Shown one piece after another: positions 52,304 to 61,684 of a DNA stretch of 64,000 bases. Source of the stretch: Paraburkholderia sp. SOS3 (GTDB lineage Bacteria > Pseudomonadota > Gammaproteobacteria > Burkholderiales > Burkholderiaceae); assembly GCF_001922345.1 (NCBI RefSeq), contig NZ_CP018812.1, forward strand, positions 1,488,001-1,552,000. The letters are read 5' to 3'. A program made the translations under genes and the position numbers. Within the stretch, counting starts at the first letter, position 1; every line of letters starts with the position of its first letter. The notes below the pieces were generated by a model. That model saw nothing but the letters and a program-made list of their open reading frames with translations. It did not search any database and was not told the DNA's origin.

Positions 52304-52683
52304 TTCGCTCTCCCTGTTTCTGTAGAACGTCGAAGAATCAGCAAACATCGGACCGTAAGGATTCCATCTGATTTTAAAGCGAAGGCGCATAGGCTCATGT
52401 CTTTTTCATGACGGCATTGTTTAATGAAAACGTTAGCCCGCGGCATGAATTGCCGGATCGATGTGCAGATCAATGCAAGAGTTTCCGGCGCGACGATTTA
52501 GCGCAAAAAAGATGCATCAAGAGGGAGGCATACCGATTGAAATAACAGAATCGCCGCATTAGGATGGGGTCCCTGGTGACGACCGTCCGGTTCGACACCA
52601 TTCCGATGAAGTATCGTCAGATTTAAATGGTTACTGGCGCAGCCGGTTCAGTTTTGCGGCTCAGCCGACGATAGGAGACTCGC
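52304..52683. other. AT-richer gap before the phasin pair
   Basis: The 380-bp gap upstream of the small ORF at 52684 contains no gene. It is AT-richer than its surroundings (52400-52560), which suggests a promoter; no PhaR-type operator could be recognised by eye. Confidence 0.35.
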
Positions 52684-52884
52684 ATGCTAAGCCCACATGA
52701 GTTTGCAACGCTCATGCTCGTCAAGCACGCCGAACAATCGATTGATTTCGACAGGGCCGATCTTCACACACTCGTCGAACGCAAGCTCGTCGAACTCGAT
52801 AGCGGCGCCTGTGAAACAGGGTTGCTGCCGCGCGTGACCGACCGCGGTCATGCATTACTCGCGCGCTTTCACGCGCTTCGTTAA
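52684..52884 (+). CDS. Small hypothetical protein upstream of phasin
   Basis: The 66-aa product (MLSPHEFATLMLVKHAEQSI) has a compact helix-turn-helix-like shape with DRADLHTLVERKLVELD and RVTDRGHALLARFHALR, as in a winged-helix fragment. AGGAG precedes the ATG. It lies 57 bp upstream of the phasin gene and may be cotranscribed. Confidence 0.6.
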   Translation: MLSPHEFATLMLVKHAEQSIDFDRADLHTLVERKLVELDSGACETGLLPRVTDRGHALLARFHALR

Positions 52885-52941
52885 TCCGGCGTGGCGATGC
52901 CGCGCGCGGAAGAGCGGTGTCGCACTAATGAGGGATACCAG

Positions 52942-53499
52942 ATGACTTACGTTTCTCCTGAGCAATTAGCGAATGCGCAGAAGACGAATGTCGACGCGAT
53001 GTACAGGTTCGCGTTCGAGGCGCTCAGCAGCTTCGAAAAGCTCGTGACGCTGAACATGAAAACAATGAAGGCTTCGCTCGACGTGAATGCGGCGCGCTGG
53101 CAAAGCGCGTTATCGGGCAAGGGGGCACAGGCATTTTTCGAAACGCCGGAAGGGGTTGAGCCGCTTGTTGAACGCATCGCCGCCTACAACCGGCAGGTGT
53201 TCGATATCCTGATGAATGCGCAAGCCGCACTGACCGAGCAGGCGGGCGCTCAATACGAACGTGAGACGCGCAAGGTGCAATCGGGCATCGACGAAGCGGC
53301 AAAGAGCGCGCCGGTCGGGTCCGAAGCGGCCGTGGCCGCGCTGAACTCGATGATCCATGCAACCAACTCGTGGTACGACAGCTTGTTTAAAACCACGCGC
53401 CAGGCAGTCGAAACGGCGGAGTCGAATATGAACGTGGTGGCAGGGGCGGCGAAGCGCGCGCAATCTGGTGCGCCTCAGGCGGCGGCCGGCAGGAAGTAG
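52942..53499 (+). CDS. Phasin family protein (Phasin_2)
   Basis: Granule-associated protein of 185 aa that coats polyhydroxyalkanoate granules. The family pattern YVSPEQLANAQKTNVDAMYR, FEALSSFEKLVTLNMKTMKA and an amphipathic helical core is clear; the C-terminus is Ala/Lys-rich. AGGGA lies 8 nt before ATG 52942. A strong terminator follows. Confidence 0.9.
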   Translation: MTYVSPEQLANAQKTNVDAMYRFAFEALSSFEKLVTLNMKTMKASLDVNAARWQSALSGKGAQAFFETPEGVEPLVERIAAYNRQVFDILMNAQAALTEQAGAQYERETRKVQSGIDEAAKSAPVGSEAAVAALNSMIHATNSWYDSLFKTTRQAVETAESNMNVVAGAAKRAQSGAPQAAAGRK

Positions 53500-53546
53500 A
53501 ACGGTGTAGTAACCCGGGCGCGATCCCCGCGTCCAGGCGCTTTTCG

Positions 53547-53573
53547 GGCCCGCCGTTTGGCGGGCCATTTTTT
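53547..53573 (+). terminator. Rho-independent terminator after phasin
   Basis: The stem GGCCCGCC/GGCGGGCC with a 4-nt loop is followed by ATTTTTT. It is the clearest intrinsic terminator in the window and closes the phasin transcript. Confidence 0.9.
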
Positions 53574-53664
53574 ACGCGGTTTCGGGCCGCACGCTTCAGA
53601 GCTCAGGCGTCAAGCATTCGCGCGGGCCTCGCATGCATTGCCCACGCCGCGCGCCTCAGTGCCG

Positions 53665-54246
53665 TCAACGGCGCGGCACGAGCGCATCGACGAGTGCCGA
53701 TGCCGTTTGACGCAAGCGCTTCGGGTCTTCGTAGACGCGTTCCATGACCGCGATGCCGCGCGTCATCGTGACGAGGAGCGTGGCCGCCTGCTGCGGCGGG
53801 ACCGCGAGTTGCGCGCGCGCTTCCTTCGTGTTCAGCACTTCGAGCAAGGTGGTTTCGAGATCGTCGAGCATGGTTTGCACTGCTTCACGCAAACGGGGCG
53901 AATCGGGGTCGATCTCGACGGCCGTTTTGGTGGACAGGCAACCGCGCGTGGGCGTGCCCTGCGACATCGAACGGATCGCAAACGTGAAAAACGAGACGAG
54001 CGCGTCGTGCAGGTCGGGCTTGTCGAGGGCCTTGCGCGCGTCCGCGAGAAAACGGCCCGTATAGCGCTCGAATACGCGAACGAAGATTTCTTCCTTGTCG
54101 CCGTACGCGTTGTACAGCGAGCCGCGCTGCACACCGGTGGCTTCGGCGAGATCCAGCATCGACGTTGCGCGGAAACCCTTGCGCCAGAAGACCTCGAGCG
54201 CGTCGGAAAACGCGGCGTCTTCATCGAACTGTCGGACTCCTGCCAT
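53665..54246 (-). CDS. TetR-family regulator
   Basis: Regulator of 193 aa with HTH DALEVFWRKGFRATSMLDLA...TGVQRGSLYNAYGDKEEIF and a ligand domain (RGCLSTKTAVEID and following helices) of the AcrR/TetR_C type seen in NemR-like proteins. ATG 54246 follows AGAGGA. It lies downstream of the ligase gene, same strand, 188 bp away, and is probably separately transcribed. Its target is not evident nearby. Confidence 0.87.
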   Translation of the reverse strand: MAGVRQFDEDAAFSDALEVFWRKGFRATSMLDLAEATGVQRGSLYNAYGDKEEIFVRVFERYTGRFLADARKALDKPDLHDALVSFFTFAIRSMSQGTPTRGCLSTKTAVEIDPDSPRLREAVQTMLDDLETTLLEVLNTKEARAQLAVPPQQAATLLVTMTRGIAVMERVYEDPKRLRQTASALVDALVPRR

Positions 54247-54434
54247 GGCTTTCCTCTTTTGACGAACGGGTAGAAGTTTATTTTGACATTGTTGGCGAAA
54301 ATGCGCAAAGCTCATTTCGCAATCAATGTGCGCGCTTTTGCTTCGTGCATAAACGTTAATTCAATGAACTGCGCAGTCGACCAGCCTTGTCGGCTTTAGT
54401 TGACTCCGTCAAGTTAACGGTTGCGCGTCGCTCG

Positions 54435-56147
54435 TTACGCTGTCGGGTCGATGAAGCCTTTGAGCATCGCTAACGTGTCCGCATCGTCGATATGCTTATC
54501 CGAACGCCTGCGTAGCATGCGCGGAAATCTCACGGCGACGCCCGATTTATGGCGCGTGCTTGCCTGGATGCCTTCGAAGCCGATTTCGAAGACGAGCGTC
54601 GGCGTGACGCTGCGCACCGGTCCAAATTTCTCGACCGTGGTTTTGCGCACGATTGCGTCGACCTCGCGCATTTCTTCGTCGGTCAGGCCCGAGTACGCTT
54701 TGGCAAACGGAACCAACGTACGTATGCCATTCGCTTCGTCCCACACTGCGAACGTGAAATCCGTATACAGACTCGCGCGGCGGCCGTGTCCGCGTTGCGC
54801 ATAGACGAGCACGGCATCGATCGTATAAGGATCGATTTTCCATTTCCACCATGTGCCCGCAGCCTTCGTGCGGCCCACGCCGTAAAGCGATTGCCGCTCC
54901 TTGAGCATCAAACCTTCAACGCCGCGCGCGCGGCTCTGTTCGCGCAACTCTGCCATTGCGGACCAGCTGTCGGCATCGACGAGCGGCGAGACGCGCAGCA
55001 GATCGCGTGCGAGCGTGTCGGTACGCGAATCGGCCAATGCATCGAGCCTCGCGCGCCGTGCGGCGAGCGGCGTCATGCGCAGATCGGTGCCGTGCGCTTC
55101 GAGCAGGTCGTAGGCAAGAAACGCGGCGGGCGAGTCGGCGAGCACCTTCTTTGTCAGCGATTTGCGTGTGATGCGCGGCTGCAGGCGCGCGAACGGCAGC
55201 GGCGCTTGCGCGCCCGGCTGCCACGCGAGTATTTCGCCGTCGATCACGTGCCCGTCCGGTAGCGCCTCGCCAAGCGCGACCACTTCGGGAAAGCGCTCGG
55301 TGATCAGATCCTCGCCGCGCGACCAGATCCATACGCGGCCGTCGCGTTTGACGATCTGGGCGCGTATGCCGTCCCACTTCCATTCGACGAGCCAGTTCGC
55401 GGGGTTGCCGAGCGTTTCGGGCGCGGCCTGTAATGGATGAGCGAGAAAGAACGGGTAGGGCAGCGCGCGCTCGGCTTCGTGCGCAGTTTCGGAGGCCGCC
55501 GCGCCGGCGCTACCCCGCAGGTCCGCACGCTGCGCGTCGGGCGGCGAAGACGATGCAGCCGGTGCGATCAGGCGCAGGTAGCGCGCCGCGTCGGGCGGCT
55601 GCCGCGCGTCGGTCCAGCCGACCATTCGTTGCGCGATCAACTTGTGGTCGACACCGGCCACGTCGGCGAGCGCGCGCACGACGAGCTGCCGCGCGACGCC
55701 GACGCGAAATCCGCCGCCAATCAGCTTCGTCAGCAGGAAGCGGCCGCTCCAGTCGAGCTCGTCCCAATACTCGACGAGCCGGGTACGCAACCTCTCGGGC
55801 GATGTGCCGCGCAGTGTCAGCACGCGTTCCTCGACCCATTGTGTGAGCCCGAGCTCCGATGCGCGAGCGGCGGGCGGCAGCACATGCGCAATGGTTTCGG
55901 CGAGATCGCCGACGGCCTGGTACGACTCGTCGAAGAGCCATGCGGGCAAGCCCGCGCGTTCGCGTGCGATCTCGGTCAGTAGACGTGTCGGCACCGTCTG
56001 CCGCGGCTTGCCGCCGGCGAGGAAATACGACGCCCATGCGGCATCTTCCGGCGGCGCTGCCGAAAAATAGGTTGTGAGCGCATCGAGTTTGTCGCGGGTC
56101 GATGTGGTCGCGTCGAGCGCCGCATAGAGCGCGGCAAAGCGCTTCAT
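54435..56147 (-). CDS. ATP-dependent DNA ligase (LigB/LigC-type)
   Basis: Bacterial ATP-dependent DNA ligase of 570 aa with an N-terminal DNA-binding domain (about 1-200), the nucleotidyltransferase domain with Lys257 in EWKWDGIR, the later VEGLMLKE and KWKID motifs, and a C-terminal OB fold (RSVTPTLVFEIGFEGI). It overlaps the upstream MBL exonuclease gene by ATGA. In many proteobacteria this ligase is part of a four-gene repair module with the Lhr-Core helicase and MPE nuclease. Those genes do not follow here. Confidence 0.9.
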   Translation of the reverse strand: MKRFAALYAALDATTSTRDKLDALTTYFSAAPPEDAAWASYFLAGGKPRQTVPTRLLTEIARERAGLPAWLFDESYQAVGDLAETIAHVLPPAARASELGLTQWVEERVLTLRGTSPERLRTRLVEYWDELDWSGRFLLTKLIGGGFRVGVARQLVVRALADVAGVDHKLIAQRMVGWTDARQPPDAARYLRLIAPAASSSPPDAQRADLRGSAGAAASETAHEAERALPYPFFLAHPLQAAPETLGNPANWLVEWKWDGIRAQIVKRDGRVWIWSRGEDLITERFPEVVALGEALPDGHVIDGEILAWQPGAQAPLPFARLQPRITRKSLTKKVLADSPAAFLAYDLLEAHGTDLRMTPLAARRARLDALADSRTDTLARDLLRVSPLVDADSWSAMAELREQSRARGVEGLMLKERQSLYGVGRTKAAGTWWKWKIDPYTIDAVLVYAQRGHGRRASLYTDFTFAVWDEANGIRTLVPFAKAYSGLTDEEMREVDAIVRKTTVEKFGPVRSVTPTLVFEIGFEGIQASTRHKSGVAVRFPRMLRRRSDKHIDDADTLAMLKGFIDPTA

Positions 56148-57262
56148 CGCGTGGCTGCCTCCGGGTCGTCGATTGCGCCCGCCTGCTGATCTTTTGCGTC
56201 TGCCGGCACGGTGGCCATAGCGGGAGCGTCGTCGTCGTTTGCGCCTTGCGCGTCGGCTTCGACGTTATCGCCGCCGTATTCGGTGGCGAATGCGCCGGCA
56301 TCGAGGCCTTGTTCGCGCAGCCACCGGACCATCGGTTCGACCTGGCCATGCGTGACGATTACGCGCGTCGCGCCGGTTGCGGCGATCGCGGTCTGCAGCG
56401 AGGGCCAGTCGGCGTGGTCCGACAGTACGAAGCCGCGGTCGACACCGCGCCGCCGCCGCGTGCCGCGCAGACGCATCCAGCCCGATGCAAATGCGTCGCT
56501 ATAGTCGCAGAAGCGGCGCAGCCATGCGCTGCCTTGCGCCGACGGTGGTGCGACGATCAACGCTTCGCCGAAGACGGCCTTGTCCTTGGCCGGAATCTGC
56601 GCGGCGTTGCGCGTGCCGGGCAGTGCGACGCCAGCTTCGCGGTACGCGCGGTTCAGCGGCTCGACCGCGCCGTGACAGAAGATCGGGCCGATCGCCGCGT
56701 CGACGCTCGCGAGAATGCGCTGCGCCTTGCCGAAGCTATAGCAGAACACGATCGACGCGCGCCGTTGCGCAGCGTTGTGCCGCCACCATGCGTCGATGTC
56801 CGCGAAGACAGCCGCTGGCGGATCCCACCGGTAGATCGGCAAGCCGAACGTCGATTCGGTGATGAACGTATTGCAGCGCACGGGTTCGAACGGCGCGCAG
56901 GTCGGGTCGGGGTCGAGCTTGTAGTCGCCCGATGCGACCCACACCTCGCCGCGCGCTTCGACGCGTACTTGCGCGGAGCCGAGCACGTGGCCGGCGGGAT
57001 GCAGCGATACGTCGACGCCGTTAATCGCGATGTGCTCGCCATATTCGAGCGCCTGCAGGCTGATGCCCGGCAGACGTGACTGCAATACACCGGCGCCGGC
57101 CGTCGTGGCGAGGTAACGGCGATGGCCAACGCGTGCATGATCGGAATGTGCATGGGTGATGACGGCACGCTCGACCGGTTGCCATGGATCGATGTAGAAG
57201 TCGCCCGCGGCGCAGTAGAGGCCTTCGGGGCGTGCGACGATCAGGTCATCGGGTTTCGCCAA
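56144..57262 (-). CDS. Ligase-associated DNA exonuclease (MBL fold)
   Basis: Metallo-beta-lactamase/beta-CASP nuclease of 372 aa. The metal motif HAHSDH (37-42), the GHVLGSAQV strand, ASGDYKLDPD and a late HGQVEPM loop are intact. In the LigD-like repair module this protein resects DNA ends for the adjacent ATP-dependent ligase. A charged C-terminal tail of about 40 residues may be disordered. ATG 57262 starts MAKPDDLIV. Confidence 0.88.
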   Translation of the reverse strand: MAKPDDLIVARPEGLYCAAGDFYIDPWQPVERAVITHAHSDHARVGHRRYLATTAGAGVLQSRLPGISLQALEYGEHIAINGVDVSLHPAGHVLGSAQVRVEARGEVWVASGDYKLDPDPTCAPFEPVRCNTFITESTFGLPIYRWDPPAAVFADIDAWWRHNAAQRRASIVFCYSFGKAQRILASVDAAIGPIFCHGAVEPLNRAYREAGVALPGTRNAAQIPAKDKAVFGEALIVAPPSAQGSAWLRRFCDYSDAFASGWMRLRGTRRRRGVDRGFVLSDHADWPSLQTAIAATGATRVIVTHGQVEPMVRWLREQGLDAGAFATEYGGDNVEADAQGANDDDAPAMATVPADAKDQQAGAIDDPEAATR

Positions 57263-57481
57263 TCGTCCTCTCCGTGGTGCGTGTGGTGCATGCTCTGCCG
57301 CGCGCGTGGAATGCGTGGACGCTTAAGTGTAACCGCGGCGAATTGTCCAGATGTCAGTGGTTGACAGTGCTGACGAACTCTCCGTTTGGTTCGTCGGCAC
57401 CGCAATGCACAGACGACAATCGGCGCGCCGGCCCGAAGGCGACGCGCCACCTGTTACACAGTTATAGCTTGCTATTGCACG

Positions 57482-57886
57482 CTATTGCCCATTGCGCATG
57501 GTGTCGCCCGTCGTGCCCGGCCGCTGCATGCCGTTGCCAGGCGCCATGCCGTTGCCCGGGGCCATGCCGCGGTTCGCCGGCGCGGGCGTTGCACCGGTGC
57601 CCGTGCCTACGCCGCCGCCAGTGCCGGTTGTGCCCGGGGTGCCGTAGCCGCCATCAGGCGATGTGCCCCGGCTCATGCCGCGATTCGGCACGGTGCCCGG
57701 TGTAGCGACGCCGCCTGCACCGCCGGTCGTGCCGCCGCCTGCGCCGACCCCGGCGCCGTTACCTGCCGATCCGCCGCCTGCCGATCCGCCGCCTGCGCCG
57801 CCGCCCGCGCCTCCCTGAGCAAACGCGCCACCGGAAAGTGCCATTACGAGTGCTGATGCAAGAAGCTTTTTCATAGTGCTGTTCAT
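57482..57886 (-). CDS. Gly-rich secreted protein
   Basis: The 134-aa product has a Sec signal peptide (MKKLLASALVMALSGGAFAQ) and a mature part made almost only of Gly, Ala, Thr, Pro, Asn and Met, with tandem units such as GGGSAGGGSAG and NRGMAPGNGMAPGNGM. GGAGG precedes ATG 57886. It is probably secreted or at the surface and may vary by repeat slippage. Confidence 0.7.
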   Translation of the reverse strand: MNSTMKKLLASALVMALSGGAFAQGGAGGGAGGGSAGGGSAGNGAGVGAGGGTTGGAGGVATPGTVPNRGMSRGTSPDGGYGTPGTTGTGGGVGTGTGATPAPANRGMAPGNGMAPGNGMQRPGTTGDTMRNGQ

Positions 57887-58049
57887 CGTCGGTCCTCCGA
57901 GAGGGGTTCATGGATACGAGCGGATGCCGCTCGTCTCGTCTTTTGTCATGCAAGCGGTGTGCCGCGTGATGAATGCAATGCCGCGCGGCGGGAACGGGTG
58001 TTGCGCGCGCTGCACAGTGCTGCCAGGCATTGGCAATGGAGGAATCGCC

Positions 58050-58427
58050 ATGAAGCAATCGATCGATATGCAACAGCGTCTGACCGAAATCGAACATGCG
58101 CTATCGCGCCGTTTCGCTTCGCCGTCGACGTCGGTTACACATCTGGCTGATTCGGCTGGACGGATGACGATCCAGGTGTCATGGGTCGAGTCGGCGGCGG
58201 ACATGAATATTCTCGATGCGCGCTGTGCGCTTAGCGTTGTGCTCGCCTCGCGCACGATGAGCCGCTATGCGTCGATGAGCACGGCGGACCGCGTACGCGT
58301 GCGGGAGCGCCTGTGCGACGTCGCGCGTGAAAAGGCGCGCGATGCACGACGCACGGCGCCGGCTGCAGCGTGCAATGCGACGCTCGATGTCAGCGAGCCG
58401 ATGCTCGACGAAGCGGCACGGGCCTAG
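58050..58427 (+). CDS. DUF3022 family protein
   Basis: The 125-aa product fits the Burkholderia DUF3022 pattern (RLTEIEHALSRRFA, TIQVSWVESAADMNILDARCALSV, MSTADRVRVRERLCDVA). The start at ATG 58050 is supported by GGAGGA; the larger open frame upstream is not. Function unknown. It lies 193 bp upstream of katE. Confidence 0.75.
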   Translation: MKQSIDMQQRLTEIEHALSRRFASPSTSVTHLADSAGRMTIQVSWVESAADMNILDARCALSVVLASRTMSRYASMSTADRVRVRERLCDVAREKARDARRTAPAAACNATLDVSEPMLDEAARA

Positions 58428-58620
58428 TGGCCTGTCGCAAACGCGGCGGCGTCGAGAGATCGCGCGGCGTGCGCGGCCTGTCGCCGGCGCCGCGAGGGTA
58501 GCGGGCTTTTCGGGAACAGCGGTTGCAGTGCGACAGACGGATGCGCGATTGACGGGCCTCATGGCCCCGTTGCGCACACGAACGCGACCTGCGTCCCGAC
58601 GATGAGAAAAGGAGCATCGA

Positions 58621-60738
58621 ATGGCAAGCAAACCAATGGCAAGCAAACCTCGCAACGCTCAACCCGGTTCCTCGCCGGCAGATCCCAAATCGCAGGCGCT
58701 CGAAGCGTCGCGCGCACGTCCTGAAAACGAGGCACTGCGCACGAATCAGGGCGTGAAAATCGCAGATAACCAGAACACATTGCGCGCGGGCGCGCGCGGC
58801 CCCTCGTTGCTCGAAGATTTCATCATGCGTGAAAAAATCACGCACTTCGACCATGAGCGCATTCCGGAGCGCATCGTCCACGCCCGCGGTTCCGCGGCGC
58901 ATGGCGTGTTTCAGGTCTACGAGCCGATGACCGAATTCACGAAGGCGGCTTTCCTGCAGGACCCGGCGGTGCAGACACCCGTTTATGTGCGCTTTTCGAC
59001 GGTACAGGGACCACGTGGGTCCGCCGATACGGTGCGCGATGTGCGCGGCTTCGCGGTGAAGTTCTACACGAGCGAGGGCAACTACGATCTGGTCGGCAAC
59101 AATATGCCGGTATTCTTTATTCAGGACGCGATCAAGTTTCCCGATTTCGTGCATGCAGTGAAGCCCGAGGCGCCGAATGAAATGCCGACCGGTGCCTCGG
59201 CGCACGATACGTTCTGGGATTTCGTCTCTCTCGTCCCCGAATCGACGCACATGGTGCTATGGACGATGTCGGACCGCGCGATTCCGCGTAGCCTGCGCAC
59301 GATGGAAGGTTTTGGCGTTCACACGTTCCGCTTCGTCAACGCCGAGGGCAGGTCGCGCTTCGTGAAGTTTCATTGGCGTCCGGTGCTCGGGTCGTATTCG
59401 CTGTTGTGGGACGAGGCGCAGAAGATCGCCGGCAAGGATCCGGATTTCCACCGGCGCGACCTTTGGGAAGCCATCGAACGCGGCGATTTCCCCGAATTCG
59501 AACTCGGCGTGCAACTGATCGAAGAGAAAGACGAGCACACGCTCGGTTTCGATCTGCTCGATCCGACCAAGCTGATTCCCGAGGAGATCGTGCCGGTCAG
59601 GATCGTCGGCAAGATGACGTTGAATCGCAATCCGGACAATTTCTTCGCTGAGACCGAGCAGGTCGCATTTCACCCCGGGCATGTCGTGCCGGGTATCGAC
59701 TTCTCGAACGATCCGCTATTGCAAGGGCGCTTGTTCTCGTACACCGACACGCAGATCAGCCGGCTCGGCGGCGCGAACTTCCACGAGCTTCCGATCAACC
59801 GGCCGCTGTCGCCGAACGTGAACAATCAGCGCGACGGCATGCACCGGCAAACAATCAATGTCGGCCAGGCATCGTACGAGCCGAATTCATTGAACGACGC
59901 ATGGCCGAAGGAAACCGATCCGGCGTCGCGCGACGGCGGCTTCGAGAGTTATCCGGAGACCGTGGACGGGACGAAGATTCGCGTGCGCAGCGAGTCGTTT
60001 GCCGATCATTTTTCGCAAGCGGCGTTGTTTTATCAAAGCATGAGCGACGTCGAGAAAGAGCATATCGCCGCCGCTTATCAATTCGAACTCGGCAAGGTGA
60101 CAAGGCCTGAGATTCGCGCGCGCGTCGTCAATGAAATCCTCGCCAATTACGATCTCGATCTTGCGAACAAGGTAGCCGAGGGGCTCGGGCTTCCTGCGCC
60201 TAAAAACGGTGCTAAAGCGGTGGGCCAGCAGCGGCCGTCGCCGGCGTTGAGCCTGCTCAATCGCGCCAAGCCCGGTATCAAGACGCGCAAGATCGCCCTG
60301 CTCGCGGCGCCGGGCGCCGACGAGACTTTGCTTCAGACCGTGCGGAAGAAGCTCGAAGACGAAGGCGCGGCGCCGCTGCTGATTGCGCCCACGCTTGCAC
60401 CGGTTGCAGGCGCCAACCCCGATGCGACGATCGCGGGGATGCCGTCGATCATGTTCGACGCGGTGATCGTATGCGGCGGCGAGGCCAGTGCGAAGACGCT
60501 CGCGCAATCGGGCGATGCGCGGCACTTCGTACTCGAGGCGTTCAAGCATCTGAAGGCGATCGGGGCGCTTGGCGCGGGCCGCGATGTGTTGAAGGCCGCG
60601 CATCTGCCCGATCAGGCAGAGGGTGTCGCGACCGGCGGCGACGGCGATGTCGACGCGGTGTTGAAGAAGTTTATCGAAGCCGCCGGTCAACACCGCGTCT
60701 GGGCGCGGCGTGCGATGGCGGAGTCGGTGCCGGCCTAA
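58621..60738 (+). CDS. katE: Catalase HPII, large-subunit (clade II)
   Basis: Haem catalase of 705 aa that breaks down hydrogen peroxide. Motifs are [20 protein letters not shown] (active-site His87), the Asn in [13 protein letters not shown] (158-170) and the haem-ligating Tyr374 in RLFSYTDTQ. The long N-terminal arm and the C-terminal flavodoxin/DJ-1-like domain (about 560-705, [18 protein letters not shown]) are typical of stationary-phase KatE. AGGAG precedes the ATG. The first 10 residues repeat as [10 protein letters not shown] through a 15-bp duplication. Confidence 0.95.
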   Translation: MASKPMASKPRNAQPGSSPADPKSQALEASRARPENEALRTNQGVKIADNQNTLRAGARGPSLLEDFIMREKITHFDHERIPERIVHARGSAAHGVFQVYEPMTEFTKAAFLQDPAVQTPVYVRFSTVQGPRGSADTVRDVRGFAVKFYTSEGNYDLVGNNMPVFFIQDAIKFPDFVHAVKPEAPNEMPTGASAHDTFWDFVSLVPESTHMVLWTMSDRAIPRSLRTMEGFGVHTFRFVNAEGRSRFVKFHWRPVLGSYSLLWDEAQKIAGKDPDFHRRDLWEAIERGDFPEFELGVQLIEEKDEHTLGFDLLDPTKLIPEEIVPVRIVGKMTLNRNPDNFFAETEQVAFHPGHVVPGIDFSNDPLLQGRLFSYTDTQISRLGGANFHELPINRPLSPNVNNQRDGMHRQTINVGQASYEPNSLNDAWPKETDPASRDGGFESYPETVDGTKIRVRSESFADHFSQAALFYQSMSDVEKEHIAAAYQFELGKVTRPEIRARVVNEILANYDLDLANKVAEGLGLPAPKNGAKAVGQQRPSPALSLLNRAKPGIKTRKIALLAAPGADETLLQTVRKKLEDEGAAPLLIAPTLAPVAGANPDATIAGMPSIMFDAVIVCGGEASAKTLAQSGDARHFVLEAFKHLKAIGALGAGRDVLKAAHLPDQAEGVATGGDGDVDAVLKKFIEAAGQHRVWARRAMAESVPA

Positions 60739-60768
60739 AGCCGTTCGGCAATTCGGCCATGAGCGCGA

Positions 60769-60795
60769 GGCGCGCGGGGCTACGTCCCGCGCGCC
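60769..60795. terminator. Strong GC hairpin after katE
   Basis: The arms GGCGCGCGGG (60769-60778) and CCCGCGCGCC (60786-60795) form a perfect 10-bp stem with a 7-nt loop in the 60-bp convergent gap. It lacks a T-tract. Confidence 0.55.
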
Positions 60796-60798
60796 ACT

Positions 60799-61206
60799 TC
60801 AGCGGCCGCGCGGACGGCCCGGTCCGGCTACATGCGTGGCGGGCTGCTTGCTCGCTGGCGGCAGGTGGGCCGCGGTGGGTGGTCGTTCGACCGCACGCAG
60901 CCGCCAGTATCCGTCGACCGGACCGCGCCGTACGCCCGAAGACGTCCAGCGCGCGCCTCCTTGCGCGGATGCGACATTGCCGCGACGGTCCACCCGCATG
61001 CCGTACAGCGTGACGAACGGTTCGTCGCAGCCGTGTTCGCACAGCGTGAGCACGCCGTCGATGTCGCGCATTTCGCCCGCCGCGGGCAACTCGATGCCGC
61101 GGCGCGCGTCGAGTGCCCAGCCGCGGTTCTCCGTATCGAGCCACAACACCGCGTAGTCGTGGCCCGCCGTCGGGTCGGGCGTATTGATCAGAATCGACAG
61201 ACGCAT
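60799..61206 (-). CDS. Hypothetical protein
   Basis: The 135-aa product reads as beta-rich in the first half (RLSILINTPDPTAGHDYAVL, GIELPAAGEMRDIDGVLTLC) and has a disordered, Arg/Pro-rich C-terminus. GGAGG precedes ATG 61206. No family is recognised. Confidence 0.6.
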   Translation of the reverse strand: MRLSILINTPDPTAGHDYAVLWLDTENRGWALDARRGIELPAAGEMRDIDGVLTLCEHGCDEPFVTLYGMRVDRRGNVASAQGGARWTSSGVRRGPVDGYWRLRAVERPPTAAHLPPASKQPATHVAGPGRPRGR

Positions 61207-61684
61207 AAGGCCTCCGCATGAAATAAACCGGTGGTTCGGCGGCGACGTCCGTCCTGCTTGACACCGTTGCGTATATGTCGCGCCCGCGTGCTTTTTAAGC
61301 GCGATTTCAAGGCATTTTCAAATCAGAAGCGCCAGCAAAACTTAGGTCCTCGATTTCAAGGCTAGTTCCACGACCTCGCATGTCAAGCAAAGGACGCTCT
61401 AATGTGAGCGCGCAACAGCTGTGTACGCGGCGCGCAGCAAGCACTCTGCGACTGCGCGCGGCAATTGCGCGCAGCGCTCGGCAAATGGCGCCAGGTGCAT
61501 TGCGCGGGACGAACTTCGGGTCGAACGTCGTTATTTACGGGTATCGGCACGCGTGCCTTTCGCAACGAGACCGAATCTGTCCGGTTCGCATGACCGGGCA
61601 TGTCGAATGCTGTGTCTGCACATTCTCGACGCTGTGCGTAGTGCCCGCGCTTCGCACGCGACCATCGCTAAATAAAAGGACCTT
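61207..61684. other. Gap with a direct repeat
   Basis: The 478-bp gap between the hypothetical gene and the phosphoesterase contains the 12-bp direct repeat CGATTTCAAGGC at 61302-61313 and 61351-61362, 49 bp apart. No gene with a ribosome site is visible. Confidence 0.5.

Noticed and set aside
54400..54412. TTGAC-TCC-GTCAA palindrome near the ligase 3' end
   Set aside because: Short, not repeated, and too far from the TetR start to assign as its operator.
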